Source: Clostridia bacterium
GTDB taxonomy: Bacteria; Bacillota; Clostridia; Oscillospirales; CAG-272
DNA: 19,565 nucleotides
Assembly (NCBI GenBank): GCA_017629395.1
Contig: JAGBXH010000067.1
Coordinates: forward strand, 1-19,565
Direction of reading: 5' to 3'
The notes below the pieces were generated by a model. The model worked only from the letters and a program-made list of their open reading frames with translations. It was not told the DNA's origin and made no database searches. Both the position numbers and the translations under genes were made by a program. Shown one piece after another: positions 13,817 through 19,565 of the stretch; the stretch's first letter is position 1, and each line of letters begins with the position of its first letter.

Positions 13817-15892
13817 TTAATCTGCATAATATGCTTCCAGCACTCTTGCAGCACTCAGGGAAGAGTACGAGCCGCCTGCACCGTTTTCGATCACGACTGA
13901 GATCACGATCTCGGGATTGTCATAGGGTGCGGCGCATACGAACAGGGCGTTGTCTATCTTATTGCCGCCAAGCTGTGCCGTACCCGTTTTACCGCCCACC
14001 GTTACGGGCACGTTTTGCATATTTCTGCTGACCGTGACGCTGTCCTCAACCATGAGCTTCATGCCGTGCTTGACGGTATCAAGCGTATTTTTTGCAATAC
14101 TGAGCTCGGAAAGGATCTGCGGATCAACGCGGTTTACGCTTTCATTGGTAAAGTAGGTATTGACCGAGTGTAAAAGATGAGAGGAATAGCGCGTGCCGCC
14201 GTTGAGCACGGTGCAAACGTAGGAAGCGATCTGTATGGGCGTGCATAAATTATCCGATTGTCCGATCGCAGCGGCAATCGTGTCACCGGGCATCCAGGTA
14301 GTCAGACCGTTTTGCTCACGATAGCTCTCGCCCGCCAGAATGCCTACCTCCTCATAAAGCTCAATACCCGTTTTTTGTCCCAGCCCGTAAAAATCACAGT
14401 ATTGATTCATACGCGTAATGCCAAGCTGTCTGCCAAGATCATAAAAATAGCAGTTGCACGAAACGCAAATGGCGTTTGCGGCATTGATCTGTCCGTGCAC
14501 ACCCGTGCATTTGGGCTGATAGCCGCTGCCGAGTCCGCGATAGGTTCCTTCACACAAAAGCGGTGTGGAGGCGTCCACCACGCCCTCCTGCATGCCTGCA
14601 ACCACCATACCCAGCTTAAAGGTCGAGCCGGGTGCGTAAAGCCCCTGCAAAGCGCGATTATAAAGCGGCTGTGCGGGATCGGCGTACAATTCGCTGTAAT
14701 TTTTATTGTAGGTCGTCAAATCAAAGGTGGGATAAGAGGCAATTGCCAGTATCTCACCGGTATTCGGATGCATGGCAACCAATGAACCGGATTGGCAATC
14801 CTTATTATAGCCGCGATCGCGAATGTACTTGATATTTTCGGCAAGCCCATCCTCCGCAGCCTTTTGCAGCTCTATATCAATGGTCAGATAGACGTCATTG
14901 CCCGCTATGGGTGTTTTTTTGTAATATTCCTCCACCAAATTGCCCTTGGGATCAAATTTCAGTACCTTGATACCGTCCGTACCACGCAGATATTGCTCAA
15001 AGGCATATTCACAGCCGGAAATACCCACGTAATCGTTCATATTATAGCCAAGCTCTTTATAATAGTCCCAATCCTCGGCATAGATCTGCCCGATGGTTCC
15101 TAAAATGTGCGAGGCATAGCCGGGGTGCTCATATTGCCTTTGCACGGCAAAGGTAAAGGATACGCCGTCAATGCCGCGCTCGCGCAGCTTGGTCATGGTG
15201 GTAAAGGAAAGGTCTGTGGCAAGGGTATATTGATTCATGCCACCGAAGTTGTTGCACTCCATGTCGTAATACAGGCGCAAAAGAGCATCGATCTGTGTGT
15301 CTGTGTAAGCGATCTTATCGCGATTGCCCTCGTGCATACCGTACTTTTTCAGATAAAAATTCACGATATCCTGCTCTGTGGGAAACAGATCGGGATGCTC
15401 TGTATAGTATGCCTCCAGCGCGCTGACCGTGTGGGTCTTGACACCGTCCTCGTATTCATTTTCCGCCAAGCGGCGTAAAAATCTGTAGCGCAGCGTCGTA
15501 TCCTCGTATATTTCGGGTAAATACGTCAGATTTGGGTACGTGCCCGAAAAGGGATAGGAATCCTTTACGCGCTTATGTGCATCCTCGGTATTATTGAATA
15601 CCGAAAGCAGCGTTAACAGAGCTTTATTGCGCTCTGCGTTGTTGGCGGGCAGGGTCTGATCGTCTATGACGAGTGCATGCACGTATTGATTCGTGACAAG
15701 CGGCACGCCGTTTCGATCATAGATCTGTCCGCGCGCTGCCTTTACTGTAACGTATTGATAGGTATAATTTTGCATTTCGGGCGCATCCTCGGTCAGTACG
15801 ATGCCTGCAAGACGAAATACGTACAAGGAGCAGATGACAAAAAAGATGCCCGTCAGTATAAATATTCTAAGTGAGATCTTATTTTGCATCAT
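13817..15892 (-). CDS. mrdA: Penicillin-binding protein 2 (class B, elongation transpeptidase)
   Basis: This is a class B PBP that crosslinks peptidoglycan during cell elongation with the MreBCD/RodA machinery. It has 691 aa with one N-terminal membrane anchor (about residues 7-30), a PBP dimerisation region (KAARGQIYDRNGVPL), and a transpeptidase domain with SxxK (Ser423-T-F-Lys426, catalytic serine), SCN (478-480) and KTG (635-637). The region between anchor and catalytic domain has an acidic/Tyr-rich stretch, roughly residues 140-230, longer than in minimal PBP2. ATGs at 15892 and 15889 are both possible; GAGGTG is better spaced (7 nt) from the second. The gene starts 3 bp after the mreB stop, so the two are coupled. 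Confidence 0.93.
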   Translation of the reverse strand: MMQNKISLRIFILTGIFFVICSLYVFRLAGIVLTEDAPEMQNYTYQYVTVKAARGQIYDRNGVPLVTNQYVHALVIDDQTLPANNAERNKALLTLLSVFNNTEDAHKRVKDSYPFSGTYPNLTYLPEIYEDTTLRYRFLRRLAENEYEDGVKTHTVSALEAYYTEHPDLFPTEQDIVNFYLKKYGMHEGNRDKIAYTDTQIDALLRLYYDMECNNFGGMNQYTLATDLSFTTMTKLRERGIDGVSFTFAVQRQYEHPGYASHILGTIGQIYAEDWDYYKELGYNMNDYVGISGCEYAFEQYLRGTDGIKVLKFDPKGNLVEEYYKKTPIAGNDVYLTIDIELQKAAEDGLAENIKYIRDRGYNKDCQSGSLVAMHPNTGEILAIASYPTFDLTTYNKNYSELYADPAQPLYNRALQGLYAPGSTFKLGMVVAGMQEGVVDASTPLLCEGTYRGLGSGYQPKCTGVHGQINAANAICVSCNCYFYDLGRQLGITRMNQYCDFYGLGQKTGIELYEEVGILAGESYREQNGLTTWMPGDTIAAAIGQSDNLCTPIQIASYVCTVLNGGTRYSSHLLHSVNTYFTNESVNRVDPQILSELSIAKNTLDTVKHGMKLMVEDSVTVSRNMQNVPVTVGGKTGTAQLGGNKIDNALFVCAAPYDNPEIVISVVIENGAGGSYSSLSAARVLEAYYAD

Positions 15893-15895
15893 ATC

Positions 15896-16903
15896 TCACC
15901 TCGAACGATAGATCAGCTGCTTGGAGGTCAGCCTTGGGTGCTCGATAAATTTGCCAAGTCCCTGGCAGACAGCATCCGTGGGGTGCTTTGCCACGATCAC
16001 GCGCACGCCTACCTGTGAGGAGATGAGTGCGGCAAGTCCGGGAATATTGGCACCTCCACCGGTCAGCATAATACCAAAGTCAAAAATATCACCTGCAATT
16101 TCGGGAGGTGTTTCCTCAATGGTGGTAATGATGGCGCGGATAATGGCTTCTATGGGCGCGCGCAAAGCCTGACAGACCTCACCCGAGGTGATCATTTGCG
16201 TCGTTGCAAGCCCCGTGCGCACGTTTCTGCCAAAGATCTGCATGCTGCCGCGATTGGTATCCGGCGTTGCTACAGCCAATTGTCTTTTCGCCATTTCTGC
16301 AGCCGTGTCACCCACGATCAGATCCTTGCGGTATTTGCAGTAATTGATAATTGCCTGATCAAATTTATCACCGCCCACGCGCAGGGATTTGGCACGTACG
16401 ATGCCGCCTGAGCTGATCACGGCAATTTCGGTCGTGCCGCCGCCGATATCACAGACCATGCAGCCGCGCGGATCGGAAATGCGCAGACCTGCACCGAGTG
16501 CCGCTGCCAAGGGGGCGTCAATCATCGCCACCGACTTTGCGCCTGCATCCAAAATAGCGGTCTCAATGGCAAGACGCTCCACGTCGGTCAAGCGATAGGG
16601 GCTGGCTGCCAGCACGGTGGGCTTATTGAAAAAGCCGGTGCAGTTGGTGCGCACGAAAAATTCATGCAGCATGGTGGAGGTAACCTCTAAATTGGTCACC
16701 ACGCTGTCCTGCACGGGTCTGTAGGCGGTCAGATGGACGGGCGTTTTGCCCACCATGCGGCGTGCATCGCTTCCCACGGCAACCACCTCGCGGGTCTTAT
16801 TATCAATGGCTACGGCAGAGGGAGAGCGCAAAAGTATGCCTTTTTCCTTAAGCCAGAAGCGCGTATTGGACGTACCGAGATCGATACCTAAGTGTCTTGC
16901 CAC
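15896..16903 (-). CDS. mreB: MreB/Mbl-family actin-like rod-shape protein
   Basis: This is a bacterial actin that forms membrane-bound filaments guiding lateral wall synthesis. It has 335 aa, normal for MreB. Motifs are phosphate-1 DLGTSNT (residues 8-14), phosphate-2 DIGGGTTE (152-159), VGGDKFD (177-183) and the adenosine motif TGGGANIPG (281-289). It is divergent: RFW follows DLGTSNT (usually LIY/LVY), and VGDTAAEMAK replaces the usual IGTAEEIK-like block. The start is GTG at 16903 with a strong AGGAGGGAGA upstream. It lies downstream of maf, separated by a short palindromic repeat, and overlaps the ribosome site of mrdA. Which paralogue (MreB, Mbl or MreBH type) it is cannot be told. Confidence 0.92.
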   Translation of the reverse strand: MARHLGIDLGTSNTRFWLKEKGILLRSPSAVAIDNKTREVVAVGSDARRMVGKTPVHLTAYRPVQDSVVTNLEVTSTMLHEFFVRTNCTGFFNKPTVLAASPYRLTDVERLAIETAILDAGAKSVAMIDAPLAAALGAGLRISDPRGCMVCDIGGGTTEIAVISSGGIVRAKSLRVGGDKFDQAIINYCKYRKDLIVGDTAAEMAKRQLAVATPDTNRGSMQIFGRNVRTGLATTQMITSGEVCQALRAPIEAIIRAIITTIEETPPEIAGDIFDFGIMLTGGGANIPGLAALISSQVGVRVIVAKHPTDAVCQGLGKFIEHPRLTSKQLIYRSR

Positions 16904-16940
16904 GGGAAACTCTCCCTCCTTTCGTAAAAGTTTTTAACTG

Positions 16941-16966
16941 TAGGGACAGGCGTCCTCGACTGTCCG
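16941..16966. repeat. Short palindromic intergenic repeat between maf and mreB
   Basis: GGACAG (16944-16949) and CTGTCC (16960-16965) form a 6-bp stem, with a further CG/CG pair inside after one mismatch and a TCCT loop. It lies in the 74-bp gap between maf and mreB. The TAGGGACAG...CTGTCCG form looks like dispersed palindromic repeats seen in clostridial genomes; only one copy is in this window. Confidence 0.45.
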
Positions 16967-16977
16967 AATGACTTGAC

Positions 16978-17586
16978 TTACAATCTCAACAAATCAATGC
17001 CAAACGCATGCTTTGCAAGCTCGCACATGGTATTGACGGGAAGCCCGACGACGTTGAAATAATCGCCCTCAATGCCCGTGATCCATCTGCCCGCCAAGCC
17101 TTGAATGGCGTAAGCACCCGCCTTGTCGTAGGGCTCGTCGGAGCTGATATACAGCTCAACGTCATCCTCACTCATAGGACCGAAATGCACGGCGGTCAAG
17201 GCGTGCGAAACTGCACCTTTTCTGTTGCCTTGTGCGTCAAAATAGCAAAACGCAATACCCGAGAGCACGTGGTGCGTGGTGTTTTGCAGCCCATTGATCA
17301 TGCGACGCGCGTCCTCTTTGCCTTGCGGCTTGCCCAAAATCTCGCCGTTCAGCGCAACCACCGTGTCGGATGCAATGATCAGCGTATCGGGCTGCAGCTT
17401 ATTCTGCGCGTCCAAAAGATCCTGCACGTCCGTCGCCTTTTGCAAGGCAAGCTGCTCCACAAGCAGCGCGGGATCTGTCTGCGTGCTGTGCTCGTCGGTG
17501 TCTGCGGTCATAATGGTAAAATCAATGCCGAGCATCTCAAGAATTTCCTTGCGACGGGGCGATTTGGATGCCAAAATTACTTTCAT
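16978..17586 (-). CDS. maf: Maf-family nucleotide pyrophosphatase
   Basis: Maf proteins hydrolyse non-canonical or modified nucleoside triphosphates (dTTP/UTP-type pyrophosphatases) and are linked to septum and shape control in Bacilli. The gene encodes 202 aa beginning MKVILASKSPRRKEIL, the hallmark ASxSPRR N-terminus, with DTDEHS and IIASDTVV (substrate-binding Asp) following and EPYDKAGAYAIQG near the C-terminus. The ATG at 17586 has AGGAGA 9 nt upstream; a longer frame from 17667 runs over the promoter and was rejected. Being immediately upstream of mreB keeps the common maf-mreB neighbourhood, so maf, mreB and mrdA are likely one transcript. Confidence 0.95.
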   Translation of the reverse strand: MKVILASKSPRRKEILEMLGIDFTIMTADTDEHSTQTDPALLVEQLALQKATDVQDLLDAQNKLQPDTLIIASDTVVALNGEILGKPQGKEDARRMINGLQNTTHHVLSGIAFCYFDAQGNRKGAVSHALTAVHFGPMSEDDVELYISSDEPYDKAGAYAIQGLAGRWITGIEGDYFNVVGLPVNTMCELAKHAFGIDLLRL

Positions 17587-17605
17587 CTTGTTTATTCTCC
17601 TATAA

Positions 17606-17619
17606 ATAGGTATACCTAT
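17606..17619. promoter_or_regulatory. Perfect 14-bp palindrome in the maf leader
   Basis: ATAGGTATACCTAT reads the same on both strands. It lies about 20 bp downstream of the maf -10 box, so within the predicted first 30 nt of the transcript. It could be an operator for a dimeric repressor of maf-mreB-mrdA. A one-mismatch DnaA box, CTATCCACA (17616-17624), overlaps its edge. Confidence 0.4.
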
Positions 17620-17638
17620 CCACAATAATCCAACTATA

Positions 17639-17667
17639 AGTATAGCACAAAATATAGCATTTTGCAA
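17639..17667 (-). promoter_or_regulatory. Extended -10 promoter of maf-mreB-mrdA
   Basis: On the minus strand, TTGCAA (17667-17662), 17 bp, then TATACT (17644-17639) preceded by TGC, an extended -10. It is the only good promoter seen for the maf-mreB-mrdA group. The remaining sequence between maf and the hydrolase gene (17587-17772) holds this promoter, the palindrome and the divergent promoter. Confidence 0.65.
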
Positions 17668-17702
17668 GGGCTTTACAACATTTCATTACCATATATTGTT
17701 CC

Positions 17703-17731
17703 TTGCACCAAGGAGCGTTTTCTGTTACAAT
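17703..17731 (+). promoter_or_regulatory. Extended -10 promoter of the SleB-like gene
   Basis: TTGCAC (17703-17708), 17 bp, TACAAT (17726-17731) with TGT directly before the -10 (extended -10). This is a vegetative sigma-A type signal rather than an obvious sporulation-sigma promoter. Confidence 0.6.
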
Positions 17732-17772
17732 ATTTATATCGACTTCCTCGGACAGACATAAGGAGAAATACT

Positions 17773-18675
17773 ATGGAAAGGAAGTGTGATATGAAATTCA
17801 TACGAAGAATAGCGCATTCGCGCCTCATCAATCCCATCTGTTGCGTGCTTTCACTCATGGCGGTGGTTTACATAGGCTTTGCCGTAAAAAATATTGCCGA
17901 ACAAACACCGATCTTACAGCGCGTTTTATCCATGCCTGTGACAGAGGAGATCACACAACAGACAGAGCAGGATACAGAGCCTATGCAGGATGCGTATGAG
18001 ACTTATACGCAAAGGGAGGAGATTCTCTTACCCGAAGCTGTGCCCGAGCAAGCACCGTCTGAAGCAGAAAGTGCACCTTTGCCTGAGCAGAGCGTGCAGC
18101 AGGAAAACACAAAACCGCCGCAAGCAACGCGCCCCGAGGAGCAAAAGCCAACGGAGCAAATGACGACCAAGCCTTTGCAGACCACGGCAAAGCCGCCCGT
18201 TTCCACGCAAAAGCCCGCACAAACCACCAAGCCGCCATCTGCACCCATTTCGGCGTGGAGCGTGACGTACAAGCAGGCAAAAAGCATGGTAAGAGCAAAT
18301 TCCGCGTACGATTACGAGGATCTTTATTGGCTTTCGCGCATCATTTCAGCTGAGGCAAAGGGGGAGAGCTTTACGGGTCAGATCGGTGTGGGGACGGTCG
18401 TGCTCAATCGCGTGCGGTCAAAGGAGTTTCCAAGCACCGTCAAGGGTGTGGTTTTTGACCAAAAGTACGGCACGCAGTTCACGCCGGTTGCAAACGGTAC
18501 GATTTATCAAACGCCTACGGACTCTGCCGTCGTAGCCGCCAAAATGTGTCTGGACGGATATACCTTATCGGACTCCGTGCTGTATTTTCTCAATCCCCGT
18601 ATTGCCACCTCGTCCTGGATACAAAATCATCGTAAATATGCCTTCAGAGTAGGCAATCACGATTTTTATCATTAA
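17773..18675 (+). CDS. SleB/CwlJ-type cell-wall hydrolase, membrane anchored
   Basis: This is a putative peptidoglycan hydrolase of the Hydrolase_2 family, which includes the spore cortex-lytic enzymes SleB and CwlJ. From ATG 17773 (AGGAG with 7-nt spacing; ATG at 17791 is an alternative) it has 300 aa. It has an N-terminal signal anchor (about residues 20-40, LINPICCVLSLMAVVYIGF), then a long E/P/T/Q-rich linker (about 60-185), then the catalytic domain (about 195-300). That domain shows SRIISAEAKGE (predicted catalytic Glu), GVGTVVLNRV and FLNPRIATS, and ends in GNHDFYH. The linker and vegetative-type promoter suggest a surface-exposed enzyme, not necessarily spore-specific. It is a single-gene unit ended by a terminator. 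Confidence 0.9.
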   Translation: MERKCDMKFIRRIAHSRLINPICCVLSLMAVVYIGFAVKNIAEQTPILQRVLSMPVTEEITQQTEQDTEPMQDAYETYTQREEILLPEAVPEQAPSEAESAPLPEQSVQQENTKPPQATRPEEQKPTEQMTTKPLQTTAKPPVSTQKPAQTTKPPSAPISAWSVTYKQAKSMVRANSAYDYEDLYWLSRIISAEAKGESFTGQIGVGTVVLNRVRSKEFPSTVKGVVFDQKYGTQFTPVANGTIYQTPTDSAVVAAKMCLDGYTLSDSVLYFLNPRIATSSWIQNHRKYAFRVGNHDFYH

Positions 18676-18717
18676 GTAAAAAAAAATTTCACGGTTGCCG
18701 CGCAGCTTGACAAAAAT

Positions 18718-18747
18718 AAGGGGCTGCTTTACTTAAAGCAGCCTCTT
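18718..18747. terminator. Bidirectional intrinsic terminator after the SleB-like gene
   Basis: The 13-bp stem AAGGGGCTGCTTT/AAAGCAGCCTCTT (18718-18730 with 18735-18747, one G-U wobble) has an ACTT loop. On the minus strand it is followed by TATTTTTG, so it can also end the convergent lipoprotein transcript. The plus-strand U-tract is short (CTTTGA). Confidence 0.75.
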
Positions 18748-18766
18748 TGAAGGTGTGTTTGTTCCA

Positions 18767-19024
18767 TTATTCTCCGCTCTCGGGAAAATGCAGCTCACCA
18801 AATGTGGTCACTTCCTCAGTCGCGGTTTCGGTTTCAATATTCGTAGTCTGTGTTGTTGCAGGCTCGGTTGTCTGCTCGTCAGGCAGGGTTTCGTGCTCTG
18901 TTTCTGTCTGTGCGGTGCTTTCAATGCCGTTTGACGGAGGAGCAACGGAAATACAGCCCGAAAGGCAAAACGTTAATAGAACAGTGATAAGGATCCATAA
19001 GAATATTTTATGCAAATCAGTCAC
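18767..19024 (-). CDS. Small lipoprotein, function unknown
   Basis: This is a short protein with a clear lipoprotein signal peptide: HKIFLWILITVLLTF then the lipobox LSGC, so the mature protein would start at Cys and sit on the outer face of the membrane. The remainder is low-complexity, rich in T and E (for example ETEHETLPDEQTTEP), with no recognised domain. No ATG fits. GTG at 19024 (85 aa, overlapping the upstream stop by 8 nt) or TTG at 19015 (82 aa) are the options, and neither has a good ribosome site, so coupling to the upstream gene is likely. It is a probable accessory of the neighbouring surface protein. Confidence 0.6.
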   Translation of the reverse strand: MTDLHKIFLWILITVLLTFCLSGCISVAPPSNGIESTAQTETEHETLPDEQTTEPATTQTTNIETETATEEVTTFGELHFPESGE

Positions 19025-19565
19025 GCTTTCTGCCAACGAATGCCGCGCCAAGCAGTAAAATTGTAACGATGCCTGCGCCCACAAGGCTCTTGCATCCGCT
19101 CTTTTTTTCAGGAGCGGGCTCGGTGGTGGGAGCTTCGGTAGTGGGCTCTTCGGTGGTAGGTGCTTCGGTCTCGGCTGCCACCTGCGCAAGCTCCTCTAAT
19201 TTCGCGGTCAATGCAGCTGCATCGGCTTGCAGAGTGGTCAGAATTTCCTGCGCCTGTGCCTCTATTGCCTTTGCGTCCTCAACCTCGTTGGTCAAGGTCT
19301 GTGCAAAATCCTTGGCAGCATTGATTGCATCCATGCCCGCTTTGACCTTTTCATACAGTGCCGCAGCCTCTGCGTAGATCGCAGGGGTCTTTTCGTTGGC
19401 GTTTTCCAAAGCCTTTGCAGCGTCCAGGGCAGTCAAAGTGCTCTCTGCCAGCAGGGAAGCGTCCTTACTCATGGTATCCAGTGCCTTTTTGACGTTGTGC
19501 ACGTCCACCAGCTTTTGCTTGAATGAACCGAAATCGGCAATGCAGCCCTCGGGTACGTAGCCCTC
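19017..19565 (-). CDS. Surface protein with C-terminal anchor, 5' end beyond window
   Basis: The last 182 codons of a larger gene are present; the frame is open to the right edge, so the GTG at 19508 is probably internal. I do not recognise a family. The visible part is a long Ala/Glu/Lys-rich helical segment, likely coiled coil (residues roughly 25-130 of the fragment). A T/E/P repeat linker follows (TEEPTTEAPTTEPAPE), then KKSGCKS, a membrane segment (LVGAGIVTILLLGAAFV) and the basic tail GRKRD. This linker, Cys-containing motif, membrane helix and Arg/Lys tail arrangement resembles a cell-surface sorting signal, but LPXTG is absent. The small lipoprotein gene overlaps its stop. Confidence 0.7.
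   Translation of the reverse strand, partial: EGYVPEGCIADFGSFKQKLVDVHNVKKALDTMSKDASLLAESTLTALDAAKALENANEKTPAIYAEAAALYEKVKAGMDAINAAKDFAQTLTNEVEDAKAIEAQAQEILTTLQADAAALTAKLEELAQVAAETEAPTTEEPTTEAPTTEPAPEKKSGCKSLVGAGIVTILLLGAAFVGRKRD

Noticed and set aside
17587..17667. N-terminal hydrophobic extension of Maf (possible signal peptide)
   Set aside because: It is translation of the promoter and palindrome; the ASKSPRR start fits the family, and the strong AGGAGA sits before 17586.
17981..18298. Cys-rich minus-strand frames opposite the hydrolase linker
   Set aside because: They arise from the E/P/T-rich linker read on the complement; no ribosome site or domain.

Overview
This is a replication-origin neighbourhood from a low-to-mid GC Gram-positive bacterium, most likely a member of the class Clostridia and possibly a gut Oscillospirales-type lineage. 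The evidence is the Bacillus/Clostridium gene order dnaA-dnaN-recF-remB-gyrB, strong Shine-Dalgarno sites, a RemB (DUF370) gene, a SleB-type cell-wall hydrolase and T/E/P-rich surface proteins. The family assignment is inference.

Left of the origin, all genes are on the minus strand and run away from oriC: dnaA (9552-10967), the oriC-containing dnaA-dnaN gap (9236-9551), dnaN, recF, remB, gyrB, a PfkB-family sugar kinase, mreC, mreD and gyrA (cut by the left edge). The stretch from gyrB to gyrA is tightly packed: gyrB overlaps pfkB, ATGA overlaps join pfkB-mreC and mreC-mreD, and 12 bp separate mreD from gyrA. Gyrase, a sugar kinase and two cell-elongation proteins therefore appear to share one transcript. 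The S4-domain gene usually found between dnaN and recF is absent.

The origin looks bipartite at sequence level. The dnaA-dnaN gap has DnaA-box-like 9-mers (TTTTCCACA), an inverted box pair, and a tandem box pair followed by GGCA and an in-phase DnaA-trio-like triplet run. This matches the basal unwinding arrangement described for Bacillus subtilis. A second dense cluster of DnaA-box-like 9-mers lies inside the pfkB coding sequence (4204-4347), about 5 kb away.

Right of the origin: a copper-exporting P-type ATPase (plus strand) with its own promoter, whose reading frame runs without a stop into a complete CopZ-like chaperone domain that has its own ribosome-binding site. A bidirectional terminator follows, then maf-mreB-mrdA (minus strand, therefore head-on to the rightward fork if oriC is as placed). 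After these come a SleB/CwlJ-like hydrolase (plus strand) with a good sigma-A-type promoter, a second bidirectional terminator, a small lipoprotein, and the C-terminal part of a surface protein cut by the right edge.

The window combines replication initiation and topology (DnaA, DnaN, RecF, GyrA/B), cell elongation (MreB, MreC, MreD, PBP2, plus Maf), copper export and cell-surface proteins. The usual maf-mreB-mreC-mreD-mrdA cluster appears to have been split across the origin. I see no tRNA, rRNA, CRISPR array, insertion sequence or phage gene.
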